Below are positions 1 through 9,111 of a stretch of DNA of 63,662 nt, piece after piece. The notes beneath the pieces are model-generated. The model had not been told where the DNA came from. It saw only the letters and a list, made by a program, of their open reading frames with translations, and did no database searches. This stretch comes from GCA-2862585 sp036340235. GTDB taxonomy: Bacteria; Bacteroidota; Bacteroidia; Flavobacteriales; UBA7312. The first letter of the stretch is position 1. Every line of letters starts with the position of its first letter. The stretch is taken from assembly GCA_036340235.1 (NCBI GenBank), contig JAYYZE010000027.1, positions 1-63,662 on the forward strand, in the 5' to 3' direction. The position numbers were made by a program, and so were the translations under genes.

Positions 1-131
1 AAGGAGTAGGGGGCAATACCACCACCAATAATACTTGATATCCCGCCGTCAAATGCTCCAAAACAGCTGATATCGTATCCGTTGTAATCTTCATTTGAAG
101 TGAGAGTACTAGAAAGGATAGGCGGTTCAGA
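1..131. repeat. Direct DNA repeat, copy 1 (partner 739-869)
   Basis: 131 bases are identical to 739-869, an offset of exactly 738 bp (246 codons, three SprB modules). The first mismatch is at 132 versus 870, after which the copies diverge. The repeat may continue beyond the window edge. It encodes the first half of one SprB module. Confidence 0.95.
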
Positions 132-2921
132 AAGGGTAATATTGGAGTTAAAGACACATCCATTGTCGTCAACTATATTGATGGAATAAGTACCGACAAA
201 CAGGGTATTAATATCTTCACTATTGGATTGATAATTGTTAGGCCCATTCCAACTAAAGGTATATGGGCTGACACTACCGCCAATGGTAAAATCGATCCAC
301 CCATCGTTGGCGTCATGGCAGCTTATGTGGTAGCCATTGTAATCGGATGCTGTGTGATTAGAAGAAAATGCAGACGGTTCGCTAAGTGTTATATCACGAG
401 CATCGGCACAGCCATTATCATCAACGATAGAGACGTTGTACTGACCCGCTGGTACGTTTACTAAATTTTGACTTGTTGCAGCTGTATTCCAGCTAAAGCT
501 GTAAGGAGGCACACTGCCTGAGACGGACAATCCGATGGCACCATCTATAGCGTTAATGCAACTGATATCAAATCCATTGTAGTTATTGGTGGATTGTATG
601 GAAGATAGCAGTTGGGTGGGCTCGATGAGCGTCATTGAATCGGCAATAATACAACCATTCAAATCAGTCACCGTCAATTTATACTGGCCAACAGACAAAT
701 TACTAATTGTGGAGGAGGTTTGACCGTTATCCCAAAGCAAGGAGTAGGGGGCAATACCACCACCAATAATACTTGATATCCCGCCGTCAAATGCTCCAAA
801 ACAGCTGATATCGTATCCGTTGTAATCTTCATTTGAAGTGAGAGTACTAGAAAGGATAGGCGGTTCAGACAGGGTAATGCTTGAGTTTAGAATACACCCA
901 TTGTCGTCAACTACGTTCAAAAAATAGGTGCCTGCATATAATTGACTTAAGTCTTCATTTGTACTAATAAAATTATTTTGTGATGACCAATTGATTATGT
1001 ACGGAGCAACTCCGCCTGTTGTTGTGGATACAATGTTGCCATCGTTGTATGAATAGCAACTAACGTCAAAACCATTGTAATTGTTAATGGTTTGTATGTC
1101 GCTGATAAGCTCATTTGGCTGAGTAATTTCAATAATTGTATCTAGTGAACATCCAAAGTCATCATTAATAAATAGATGGTAGGAGTTTGCATTTAGATTG
1201 TATATGTTCGGAGTAATATTATCAGCATTCCATTGGTAGCTTATTGGAGGATATTGAGAAATTACAGACGTTTCAATAAACCCGTCATTTGAGTCAAAAC
1301 ACGAAACGCCATACCCATTATAGTCACTTTGGGAGGTTATTTCAAACCCTATATCATTCACATATACATCAAGGATAAAAGACTCGGAACCATTTCCGCA
1401 ATTGGTTACTAATTCGATGGTATGTAGGCCAGAGGTATCAAAAATAAACAATATAGAATCTGAATTAGCTTCAATAATTTGATTGTCAACATACCAATCT
1501 TGATAACAAAGTAAACCTGAACTTTCATTGATAAAGTAGGTTGTGTCGCCGACACAGAGAGTAGTGTCACTAATGTAAAAGCTTGGAACAGTAGAACAGT
1601 CTAAACACATGAAATAATCCACTGGCGAAATAGCGGTTTTAGCTGGGGAGAAATCAGTACCTACTAATGAGCCAGCGCTGAACGATGTGGTAGCTGTCTG
1701 TGTTAGTGTGATATTCTCATCATCAATAGAGGGGGAATATTGCTGACAACCAACAACGCCTGTACTATCTGTTTTGATAAATAGTGGGTCAAATGAGTCA
1801 GCATTAAAGAAGCCACCGTCGGTATAGGCAGAGATAGTATAGCCATTATCGTTATTAGCTCTTACACCAATTCCTTTATCACTGCCTCCAGATCCAATGA
1901 CGCTTGACCATTCTAAATTTAGGTCATCGTCCAATTTAACTAACAGAATGTCTCTCCCTGATAAATCCTCCGCCGTATGACTCGGATTTTGTGTAATATC
2001 ATTAACTGATGTGTTGTAGCCATATGTTGCACCTCCCAATATAAAGCCACCATTAAGTCCAACACTAATGGATCTAACTAGGTCAATTTGACTAACTGAA
2101 CCAAGATCTTTAGTACTTATTTCATTACCATCACCATCTATTTTGGATATGACTATGTTGCCATTATTGGTGCTTGAATTGGAGGTAACGATAACGTTGT
2201 CGTTTTCATCAATTAATGCATCGCCAGCCCAGTCAGAATGAGCTTCCACAGTACCCCCTTGTGTTCCGTAGGAATTTTCCCAAACTAAAACACCATCAGG
2301 GGTCACACGGCCTAAATTAAAAACAGAGCTTGAAAGATTAATACTTAAAAATAAATAATCGCCATTAGAAAACTCATCAACAGCGTGAATTTTTCCACTT
2401 GCCACACTAGCAGACCAAAGAACAGTTCCATTGGCATTGGATTTCATGATTGCCCCTTCACCACCAACAAAAAAGTCACCATCTGAAGTTTCTATTGCTG
2501 AACAGATATAGGAGCCAATGCCGCTATAGTATTTTGACCATTGGATATCTCCGAATTCGTCAATTTTTAATAAACTTCCCCCATGACCATCCATTTCGCC
2601 CCCAATTATCACACCGCCATCATCCGTATCACTAATTGATATTCCGCCACCATTGGCATATAGGTTGAACCAAATTAAATTGCCACATTCATCAATTCTG
2701 TAGGCATATACTCGACAATTACTGACGTCGGCGTGTTGGCCTGTTCCCACAAAACCACCATCACTTAAAATGGTAAGGTCCAAACCACCGTTCATTCCAG
2801 GTAAATTATAGGTTCTTATAAATGTGTTCTTCTGTGCCAAACCCGTTTGGGATGACATTAACAAACACAAAAAACAAATTTTGTAGATTATTTTTCTGAA
2901 ATCAATGTGTCTATTTCCCAT
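1..2921 (-). CDS. Giant secreted SprB-repeat surface protein (3' end outside window)
   Basis: The frame is open from an ATG at 2921 to the window edge (973 full codons, no stop), so the C-terminus is missing. An N-terminal signal peptide ends near ...GLAQ. The next ~400 residues are short repeats of the type GGFVGTG/GGVIIGG/GGFILGG, resembling a beta-propeller of SBBP/kelch-like blades. A Cys-containing PKD-like region follows, then at least six SprB-type modules of ~82 aa, each starting (D/N)YNG(F/Y)xxSC and ending near DDNGC...(L/I)xEP. In this family such proteins are T9SS cargo acting as cell-surface adhesins, and a sorting domain is expected beyond the window. The start overlaps the upstream gene by 34 bp. 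The product class is well supported; the exact role is inferred. Confidence 0.85.
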   Translation of the reverse strand, partial: MGNRHIDFRKIIYKICFLCLLMSSQTGLAQKNTFIRTYNLPGMNGGLDLTILSDGGFVGTGQHADVSNCRVYAYRIDECGNLIWFNLYANGGGISISDTDDGGVIIGGEMDGHGGSLLKIDEFGDIQWSKYYSGIGSYICSAIETSDGDFFVGGEGAIMKSNANGTVLWSASVASGKIHAVDEFSNGDYLFLSINLSSSVFNLGRVTPDGVLVWENSYGTQGGTVEAHSDWAGDALIDENDNVIVTSNSSTNNGNIVISKIDGDGNEISTKDLGSVSQIDLVRSISVGLNGGFILGGATYGYNTSVNDITQNPSHTAEDLSGRDILLVKLDDDLNLEWSSVIGSGGSDKGIGVRANNDNGYTISAYTDGGFFNADSFDPLFIKTDSTGVVGCQQYSPSIDDENITLTQTATTSFSAGSLVGTDFSPAKTAISPVDYFMCLDCSTVPSFYISDTTLCVGDTTYFINESSGLLCYQDWYVDNQIIEANSDSILFIFDTSGLHTIELVTNCGNGSESFILDVYVNDIGFEITSQSDYNGYGVSCFDSNDGFIETSVISQYPPISYQWNADNITPNIYNLNANSYHLFINDDFGCSLDTIIEITQPNELISDIQTINNYNGFDVSCYSYNDGNIVSTTTGGVAPYIINWSSQNNFISTNEDLSQLYAGTYFLNVVDDNGCILNSSITLSEPPILSSTLTSNEDYNGYDISCFGAFDGGISSIIGGGIAPYSLLWDNGQTSSTISNLSVGQYKLTVTDLNGCIIADSMTLIEPTQLLSSIQSTNNYNGFDISCINAIDGAIGLSVSGSVPPYSFSWNTAATSQNLVNVPAGQYNVSIVDDNGCADARDITLSEPSAFSSNHTASDYNGYHISCHDANDGWIDFTIGGSVSPYTFSWNGPNNYQSNSEDINTLFVGTYSINIVDDNGCVFNSNITLSEPPILSSTLTSNEDYNGYDISCFGAFDGGISSIIGGGIAPYS
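739..869. repeat. Direct DNA repeat, copy 2 (partner 1-131)
   Basis: Identical to 1-131. The in-phase 738-bp spacing fits duplication or gene conversion of a three-module block within the SprB-repeat gene, more recent than the divergence seen between other modules. Confidence 0.95.
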
Positions 2922-3187
2922 TTTGGTAGACCAATTTTTTGGATTAATAAGCTGTCAAGCAGATCGTAGTCAACTATTCTTTCAGAGTAAAAAAACAATT
3001 CTTTTTTATTTTTTTCAATTAGTTGACATTTTGACAAGGCGTCTAACTCTGCCACTATTTTTGGCCCCAAATGTGGACACATCATCATCGGATCTTTAAA
3101 ATGGAGTGTGTATTTATGATCACTACATTTATCTTCTGAAAAAAAACCAAAAAGCGGAATAATCAATAAAATTTTAAAATTGAACAT
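2888..3187 (-). CDS. Small secreted hypothetical protein
   Basis: 99 aa with a short hydrophobic N-terminus (LLIIPLFGFF) followed by a soluble domain of about 80 residues. A CPHLGPKI stretch near the middle is vaguely like a metal-binding loop of HMA-type domains, but a CxxC pair is absent. Its last 34 bp overlap the start of the SprB-repeat gene, so the two are probably co-transcribed. I do not recognise the family. A real gene is supported by the tight coupling and the signal-like N-terminus. Confidence 0.6.
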   Translation of the reverse strand: MFNFKILLIIPLFGFFSEDKCSDHKYTLHFKDPMMMCPHLGPKIVAELDALSKCQLIEKNKKELFFYSERIVDYDLLDSLLIQKIGLPKWEIDTLISEK

Positions 3188-3200
3188 GTATGTAGGTTTT

Positions 3201-3233
3201 AAACTGTCAACTTGTTAAAACAAGTTTCAGTTT
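3201..3233. repeat. Imperfect inverted repeat (hairpin) between genes
   Basis: Arms AAACTG+AACTTGTT (3201-3206, 3209-3216) pair with AACAAGTT+CAGTTT (3219-3226, 3228-3233) around a 2-nt loop, giving about 14 bp with a small internal bulge. No T-run follows on either strand, so it is not a classical terminator. It sits just upstream of the 99-aa gene and may be a leader structure or RNA-processing site. Confidence 0.5.
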
Positions 3234-3337
3234 GACCAAATTACAAACTAATTATAAAAACACAAAATATGTTTTTGATTTTGTAGTGGACGGTTCAAAA
3301 TTTGCTTAAAAAGATTGTCGCCTACAGTGACTGTAGT

Positions 3338-4417
3338 TTATTTAATGATAATTTTTTGTTTTAGGCTTAGCTTATTGGTAGTTAAATTCAATAGATATAT
3401 TCCACTAGTTCTGTCTTTTAAGTTGATAATAAACTTGTGCCGACCAACACTTTTGTTTAAATATTGTTTGTGCACAAGCTCTCCTAAAAAATTGGTAATT
3501 GTTAGTTGAGCATTAATTTCATCATAATAATCCAGATTTAAAGTGAATAACCCATTTGATGGGTTGGGAAAAATAGTTACTTCGAAGTTTTTTTCTTTGA
3601 TGGAGGTAGCGTTGCAGTTAGCTTCGCACTCTTGGATTGATTGGTAATTACCTGTGCCGTCTGACAATTCAATACAAGCGTTGTCATTGTTGCAATTCCA
3701 AGTTGTTTCACTTTGTTCAGCTTCAAAGTAATAATTAATTGTATCAGAAAAGCAATTGTTTAAATCCGAAATAACTACCCAATAATTTCCGTCTTCTGTT
3801 GGTGAAATCTGTTGAGAATTTTGACCCGTACTCCACTCGAAGATATAGTTATCATTATTATTATCTAAAACAACCTCTAGGGTATTGTCTTGTTGAATGA
3901 TATTTGCATTTATTTCTATAGAAAGATCATTTAATATTAGCTCAAGTTCATTTAAGTTTAAAACCCCACCAGCGTGAGAGTATATAACATTACCTTCTTC
4001 GGGGGAAATTAAATATGTTTGAGCAAAACCACCTCCATAATTATTATAGAATTGAAACCAATCTGCTTCTGAGTGATTGAAATTTGGAGGCCCCGAAATA
4101 CCATTATTAATTGCCCAATTGTCACAATCTTGATTTGTGGGGTATGGTGCTTGATTGTCAATTATAAAAGAAAGTACTACGAGCTGGCATTGGTTTTGAC
4201 CATAGTTTTGGTATACGCTCTCTATCAAAGGAGCTGTTGTCATACAATTAAAACATGTTTCTAAGTAAAAATTTAACAAAACATATTTATCATTTTCTAA
4301 ATAACTACTTAGAGAATGAGTGTTTCCATCCGTGTCAGTTATATTTTCAAAACCAGTTATGGTTTGTGAATACGTAATTGTAGATATACCAATTAAAAAA
4401 AGAGTTAATAATTTCAT
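3338..4417 (-). CDS. Secreted redoxin-like protein with T9SS type A sorting domain
   Basis: 359 aa. Signal peptide 1-17 (ends TYSQ). Residues ~20-165 resemble a TlpA/redoxin thioredoxin fold with a CFNC active-site-like motif at ~55-58 preceded by LLNFYLET. A PKD/Ig-like segment with FEWSTGQNS follows, then a small Cys box (WNC...C...C...C) at about 244-272 also found in two other proteins here. The last ~78 residues are a classical type A domain (FPNPSNG...GIYLL...). It probably acts outside the cell on thiols, but CFNC is not the usual CxPC, so redox activity is inferred only. Confidence 0.8.
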   Translation of the reverse strand: MKLLTLFLIGISTITYSQTITGFENITDTDGNTHSLSSYLENDKYVLLNFYLETCFNCMTTAPLIESVYQNYGQNQCQLVVLSFIIDNQAPYPTNQDCDNWAINNGISGPPNFNHSEADWFQFYNNYGGGFAQTYLISPEEGNVIYSHAGGVLNLNELELILNDLSIEINANIIQQDNTLEVVLDNNNDNYIFEWSTGQNSQQISPTEDGNYWVVISDLNNCFSDTINYYFEAEQSETTWNCNNDNACIELSDGTGNYQSIQECEANCNATSIKEKNFEVTIFPNPSNGLFTLNLDYYDEINAQLTITNFLGELVHKQYLNKSVGRHKFIINLKDRTSGIYLLNLTTNKLSLKQKIIIK

Positions 4418-4718
4418 AAATCAAATCCTGTTAATTGCTAAAAATAATAAATATTGCATTAAGATTGAAAGTATTTTGGTTGATTAAAAAGTCTACTAAA
4501 ATTGGTTTCATTTTCACCTTTAATTTGTTGCATTATGTAAGTGAAAGTACCATAGACATTTTTAATGTTCCATTACAAGCAACAAAGGTTTAGGTCTTTC
4601 ATCTCACAATCTCATAGTGGTATAACAAGAAAGTATGCTCCAATGGTGTTTGCTCAATTGAAGGGAACCCCCCATTAATCGCTAACTATGACAACAAGTG
4701 GCTATTTTTATACAGCTT
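4418..4718. other. Intergenic stretch, no supported gene
   Basis: About 300 bp between two minus-strand genes. The longest frame is a plus-strand ORF of under 40 codons starting near 4568 (MFHYKQQRF...), which resembles no family known to me. No terminator-like hairpin is evident. Confidence 0.6.
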
Positions 4719-5180
4719 CTAGCTAACTTTAGCGTTTATTTTTGATGACATTCTAATTAGAACAATAATTGGAAGAATTGCCAGAACAGCATGCATTATC
4801 ATGGGATAAATCCTCATACTTTCAGTAATTCCTTCGGGCATGTTCGGATCAAATTTTACTAAAAATATGGCAATAACATTGATGAAAAACAATGTGAATA
4901 GTGTTCTGAGCATGAACGACTTAACTAATGGCATGGCCTCACTGTTAATATTGTAGTCGGCAATATTCTTTTTGGCAGGAAATGAGATTATTGCTAGTAC
5001 AATAAATAATGCTAATGATGTCAACGTTAGATAAGGATCATCACTGAAATTTGGTATAAGGGAGGTTAAGGCAAGAATTGAAAAAAGAAAGTACCCAAGC
5101 AAAAAGTAAAAGCGTTTTAGCGTTACCGTTCCGTAAATACTAATGCATGAGATGAGTATCGCGACAATTAAAATTTCCAT
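4719..5180 (-). CDS. Four-helix integral membrane protein, unknown function
   Basis: 153 aa with about four hydrophobic segments (near 3-20, 27-65 as one or two helices, 90-108 and 126-145). There are no catalytic motifs and I do not recognise the family. The C-terminus (SSKINAKVS) is short and charged. It ends at TAG and stands alone, with intergenic gaps of 188 bp upstream and 301 bp downstream. Confidence 0.6.
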   Translation of the reverse strand: MEILIVAILISCISIYGTVTLKRFYFLLGYFLFSILALTSLIPNFSDDPYLTLTSLALFIVLAIISFPAKKNIADYNINSEAMPLVKSFMLRTLFTLFFINVIAIFLVKFDPNMPEGITESMRIYPMIMHAVLAILPIIVLIRMSSKINAKVS

Positions 5181-5368
5181 TTTTTTATTTTTTTTTGGTT
5201 AAACGATCTGCAATATAAAAAAATAGATTAATTTTAGTTAAATAGCATGCAGTATCAATTACTTAAGTAGCTTTTGAAAACCAGTTGAGATTTTAAAGTC
5301 CAACCACCTATCTATAATCAATTGATATGGGATGGTAAATATTATAACTAACCTCCAAGCTTAATGAG

Positions 5369-6201
5369 TTAGCTCAAAAAATTTAGAATTAATTGGTTAA
5401 CACTCTTTGTTCTTAAAATCCTAAAATGACCAGTTCCTTCAATTTCTTTGATGCTACAAATTGGCCAATTATTATTTACATTAATGGATTGCTCTATTGG
5501 AATAACTTTATCATCTCTGTCATGAATAATTAATGCTTGTCTAACATTTACGTCTTTTACAAATTCACTAACGTTAGCATCTTTAACGTTTATTTTTATT
5601 TCTTTTTCAATTTTGTCTATAAGTTTGGATTTTACCGTGTAGCTGATACCCACACGTTGACACACATCATCAATTCTATCGATAAATTTGTCGGGTGTTG
5701 TTAATAGAATATACTTGTCAATCTCGATATCATTATTTCTGCTAAGTGCATAGCTTGTAGCTACTCCACCAAAGGAGTGACTTATCAGTTGTTTACAATC
5801 ATTTTCTCTTATCATTTTTAGAACTACGTCACTGAAATCGAAAAGATTAGTCTGGCCAGTGCTACTATATCCGTGTAAAGGAGCATCAAATGCAATGACA
5901 TAATAATGATTACTTAAAAGTGCTTCAATAATATCTGTGAAATTTCCAGCTTGGCCTTCCAAGCCATGAACGAGTAGAAATTTTTATTTGTTTTTTTTCC
6001 CCATTTATAGGTTTGAATTTCAAAATGTCGAAATTTCACCCTCTCTTTTTGAGCTTTATTTAACATTCTCATTTCGTGTGGTCTCACTTTTTTCACCTTA
6101 GGATTGGTTAGGGTGTTGTAAGCCAAATTAGCAACAAATGTTGGCCAAGCGATGGATATAAATTTGATGGCAAGTTTTGTAAGTCGTTGTAACGTCATCA
6201 T
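5369..6201 (-). pseudogene. Alpha/beta hydrolase interrupted by a one-base frameshift
   Basis: Two overlapping frames make one hydrolase of ~277 aa. The first frame (6201 down) gives an N-terminal helix region ending KWGKKTNK; the second continues (K)FLLVHGLEGQAGNF, the strand with the HG oxyanion loop, then a nucleophile elbow SHSFGG and a C-terminal GTGHF histidine. The break lies at the T-run 5982-5986 (five A's on the coding strand). One extra A restores an uninterrupted reading TNKKFLLVHG. All expected catalytic motifs survive, so the lesion is recent, a slippage variant, or a sequence error. Confidence 0.85.
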
Positions 6202-6255
6202 TAAAAATCCTAATTCTAGATTTTAGAATTTATTTACAAACAAGCATAACTAAAA

Positions 6256-7812
6256 TTACAAAAGATATTCTGTGGATATAAAGGCACTTTTGTCGGTCTT
6301 TGTCATATCGCTGATTAAGTCATTATTAGTCGAATTATCCTTTGAAGCCACAAATGTTCGAATGGAAAATGTTCTTAAAGCATCGTAGATACTGAGTGTG
6401 CTCACGGCCGAGTTTTTTCGTCCTGTAAAAGGAAAAATGTCAGGACCTCTTTGACACGTACTGTTTAAATTTACTCGACATACCAAATTCACTAATGAGT
6501 CTATAAGTGGGCCAAGCTCAGTGCTATTTTCTCCAAAAATGGACACTTGCTGGCCGTAATTTGAATTGGACATATCACTTAAGGGAACATTGACATCATC
6601 ATAGGCTATAATTGGGATAATGGGGCCAAACTGCTCTTCATGAAAAATTCTCATGTTATTGGTTACTGGGAAAAGTACAGTTGGGAACACAAAGTTTCTT
6701 CCTATTTCTCCTCCTTTTTTATTAATAATCTTAGCACCTTTTTGGCATGCATCGTCTATTAGCTCCTTAAGATAAAGTGGTTGAGTTGGGTCTGGTAAAG
6801 GGGTAATAAATGCATTTTCTTGATCAGGATTTTGTATACTTAGGGCATCTACTTTATCATTAAATTGTTTTAAAAAGTCATCTTTTACCTCATTATGGAC
6901 GTAGATTACTTTGAGGGCTGTACATCGTTGTCCATTGTAAGATAAACTGCCCTTAATGCACTCTTCAACAGCTAATTTTATGTTGGCGTCTTTTAAAATA
7001 ATAGCTGGGTTTTTGGCTTCTAGCCCTAATACCAAACGAAGTCGATTTTTATCTGAATGATGGTCTTGTAATGCGACTGCTGATGAACTGTGGCCAATCA
7101 AAGCAAGTATATCAACTTTTCCAGTTTTCATTATTGGTGGACCAATTATTCGGCCTCTTCCAAAGATAATATTAACAACACCTGGAGGAAAACAATCCTT
7201 AAATGCGTTCATTAAGTATGTGAAAAATAAAACACCGAATTTTGCTGGTTTGAAAATAGTGGCATTGCCCATTATTAATGCTGGTATCAGCAAACAGAAT
7301 GTTTCGTTCAGCGGATAATTGTAGGGTCCTAGGCAAAATACAATGCCAATTGGTCCTCTTCGAATGTGAGCAAAAATGCCATTTTCTTTTTGAAATCGTG
7401 CGCCTTTACGGTCGTAGTCTTTGCAGGCCTCAATTGTATCCCTGATATAAACCACAGTACGATCAAATTCTGCATAGGCATCTTTCTTAGATTTGCAGAT
7501 TTCCCACATGATGAGCGAAGATATTTCGTGCCTATATTTTTCCATTTTAGCAACAAATTTCTCCATACAGTCAATTCGTTTTTGTACGCTCATAGTAGGC
7601 CATAGTCCTCGGCCACGATTGTAGGCAATATCGGCTTGTTCGATGGCAGAAATAGCCGCTTCTTCATCCAAATTTGGTATGCTACCCAAATGGGTTGGAT
7701 TGTTGTTTTTATCCAAAATGGCAGAGTACACTTCAGTTTGATTGCCTTTCCATTTTATTAATTCTCCACCTACCAAGTAGCTATTGATATCTATTTTATT
7801 TGGAAATTTCAT
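6256..7812 (-). CDS. gapN: NADP-dependent glyceraldehyde-3-phosphate dehydrogenase (aldehyde dehydrogenase family)
   Basis: 518 aa, the length expected for the GapN-like branch of the ALDH superfamily. It would oxidise glyceraldehyde 3-phosphate to 3-phosphoglycerate with NADP+, bypassing phosphoglycerate kinase. The catalytic Cys lies in NGQRCTALK (~297) and the general-base Glu in LGLEAKNP (~263). GPYNYPLNE and FKPAKFG are the cofactor and substrate regions, and EEQFGP is the late ALDH motif. It is transcribed alone from a good -7 box 30 bp upstream. Other ALDH substrates cannot be excluded. Confidence 0.85.
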   Translation of the reverse strand: MKFPNKIDINSYLVGGELIKWKGNQTEVYSAILDKNNNPTHLGSIPNLDEEAAISAIEQADIAYNRGRGLWPTMSVQKRIDCMEKFVAKMEKYRHEISSLIMWEICKSKKDAYAEFDRTVVYIRDTIEACKDYDRKGARFQKENGIFAHIRRGPIGIVFCLGPYNYPLNETFCLLIPALIMGNATIFKPAKFGVLFFTYLMNAFKDCFPPGVVNIIFGRGRIIGPPIMKTGKVDILALIGHSSSAVALQDHHSDKNRLRLVLGLEAKNPAIILKDANIKLAVEECIKGSLSYNGQRCTALKVIYVHNEVKDDFLKQFNDKVDALSIQNPDQENAFITPLPDPTQPLYLKELIDDACQKGAKIINKKGGEIGRNFVFPTVLFPVTNNMRIFHEEQFGPIIPIIAYDDVNVPLSDMSNSNYGQQVSIFGENSTELGPLIDSLVNLVCRVNLNSTCQRGPDIFPFTGRKNSAVSTLSIYDALRTFSIRTFVASKDNSTNNDLISDMTKTDKSAFISTEYLL

Positions 7813-7843
7813 TTTGTATAATTTTAAACCTTTAAAGGTTATA

Positions 7844-7851
7844 CAAAAGTA
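7844..7851 (-). promoter_or_regulatory. Bacteroidota -7 box (TACTTTTG) for gapN
   Basis: TACTTTTG on the minus strand matches TAnnTTTG and lies about 32 nt before the gapN ATG. A TTG at 7873-7875 sits 21 bp upstream, as expected for the -33 element of the Bacteroidota primary sigma factor. Confidence 0.5.
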
Positions 7852-7960
7852 ATTTAAAATTTATTGATTTAACAATAATTTATGTTCAATTATAGTTAAT
7901 GTATTTTTTTAAGGTTTAAAACGGTCAAATTACAGAAGTGTTTGATTGGGTTGTCAATCG

Positions 7961-8515
7961 TTAGCTAAACCATTGAATTTTTTCAGAAATATCCTGTCTC
8001 TTGACTAACCTTTTGTTATCGGCATCGTATTTTCCTAGATAAAAAAGTCCCAAGCATTGTTCATCTTCTTTTAATGACAGAAATGATTGTAACTTATATG
8101 CATATGATGGGGTGCTCCAATAACCACCAATACCACTACCCACACATGAGATCCATAAATTTTGGACAGCCATGGCAGTTGCGGCAATTTCTTCCCATTC
8201 TGGCAGCAATGAGCTATTTGGTGTCATACAAATGCATATGACATGACTAGTTTTTTCGAAGTTTGACGTAATCTTGGCTTTTTTAAGATCACTAAATTGT
8301 GGGTTTAGCTTAAGAATTTCATCTTTTAATTTGTTTTTTTGGGATTTGCAAAATATTTTAAACAACCATGGTTGAGTTAACTTGTGTGAAGGCGCATAAT
8401 TGGCGTTCTCCAAAATTTGGATGATAAATTCATCGTCTATGTGTTCTCCATTGAAATTTTTTGGAAATACAGATTTTCTCGATCGTAATATGTTACTAAT
8501 AGCTTTATCAACCAT
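7961..8515 (-). CDS. Nitroreductase family FMN oxidoreductase
   Basis: 184 aa, single domain. The N-terminus has the RSRKSVFPKNFNGEHID arginine region that binds FMN, followed by ANYAPSHKLTQPWLF. The C-terminal half has IGGYWSTPSYAYKLQSFLSL and LGLFYLGKYD, typical of the YdjA/NfnB-like nitroreductase fold. It probably reduces quinones, nitroaromatics or similar acceptors with NAD(P)H. It lies 9 bp downstream of a small membrane-protein gene on the same strand and probably shares its promoter. Confidence 0.85.
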   Translation of the reverse strand: MVDKAISNILRSRKSVFPKNFNGEHIDDEFIIQILENANYAPSHKLTQPWLFKIFCKSQKNKLKDEILKLNPQFSDLKKAKITSNFEKTSHVICICMTPNSSLLPEWEEIAATAMAVQNLWISCVGSGIGGYWSTPSYAYKLQSFLSLKEDEQCLGLFYLGKYDADNKRLVKRQDISEKIQWFS

Positions 8516-8524
8516 AATGTTTTA

Positions 8525-8929
8525 TTATTTGAATTTCCAATAAAAGATGCTTAATGAGTGTAATACCAGTGTGATGAATGTAAAAAGTACGGTACAAAGA
8601 TGTAATACAGTCCAAAGTGTTTGATTATCCATGTCCCTGGCATTGTTAATTGTTGGTGTCATCAAAAAACAAATGGTCATCAACACAGCACTAAACAGTG
8701 CGAAATATTTAGGTTTTACTTGCGGTCTATGCCATCTAAGAATCAATGCAAACGAAAGAAAGGATAGTATGCCAATTATCAAAAAAAAGGATGGCCATAT
8801 GTGCCTTAAAAAAACACTTGCTTGCTTGGCATCTATTAATTGATTGATGGCTGGCGCAATGCAAACAGATTGGAACAATATAATTCCAATGAGAATGCCA
8901 GATATTAAAAATGGTATATTCTTTGTCAT
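8525..8929 (-). CDS. Four-helix membrane protein, DUF4149/TMEM205-like
   Basis: 134 aa with four predicted helices (about 7-27, 47-66, 75-92, 107-131). APAINQL after helix 1 and LMTPTINNARD after helix 3 resemble the conserved P/N-rich loops of DUF4149 proteins, but this assignment is from memory and weak. It is the first gene of a two-gene unit with the nitroreductase. The start ATG lies only 6 nt after a -7 box, suggesting a leaderless transcript. Confidence 0.65.
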   Translation of the reverse strand: MTKNIPFLISGILIGIILFQSVCIAPAINQLIDAKQASVFLRHIWPSFFLIIGILSFLSFALILRWHRPQVKPKYFALFSAVLMTICFLMTPTINNARDMDNQTLWTVLHLCTVLFTFITLVLHSLSIFYWKFK

Positions 8930-8935
8930 TTATTA

Positions 8936-8943
8936 CAAAAATA
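8936..8943 (-). promoter_or_regulatory. -7 box (TATTTTTG) immediately before a start codon
   Basis: TATTTTTG on the minus strand matches TAnnTTTG. A TTG at 8964-8966 lies 20 bp upstream as a -33 element. Transcription should start at or within a few bases of the ATG at 8929. Confidence 0.55.
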
Positions 8944-9050
8944 CTATTAACTAGTTCTGTGTGCAACTTATTTTGAGTTACGAACTATTTTTGTGCAAAA
9001 TAATTTCGTAGTTCTAAGAAATAAGCAAAGTATTTTAAAAACAACTCAAA

Positions 9051-9092
9051 AAAAAAGCGGATCATTTCATTAAAAGAAATTGATTCCGCTAA
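9051..9092 (-). terminator. Rho-independent terminator after the barrel-protein gene
   Basis: A stem starting AGCGGA at 9056 pairs with TCCGCT ending at 9090, extended inward by paired TCA/TTTC blocks with small bulges. On the minus strand the stem is followed by a long T-run (A-run at 9047-9056 on plus). T-richness on the other side could also allow function in the plus direction. Confidence 0.75.
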
Positions 9093-9111
9093 TTTTTTAT
9101 TTATGTCAATT

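Noticed and set aside
228..464. Short plus-strand ORFs over 1-2870
   Set aside because: They lie antisense to a continuous repeat-protein frame with clear SprB and propeller motifs.
4568..4680. Plus-strand ORF MFHYKQQRF... as a transposase remnant
   Set aside because: No DDE or helix-turn-helix pattern and no inverted repeats were visible; too short to support.
8736..8966. Minus-strand ORF of 76 codons overlapping the DUF4149-like gene
   Set aside because: It lies in another frame of a gene with clear membrane-protein pattern; its sequence has no family resemblance.
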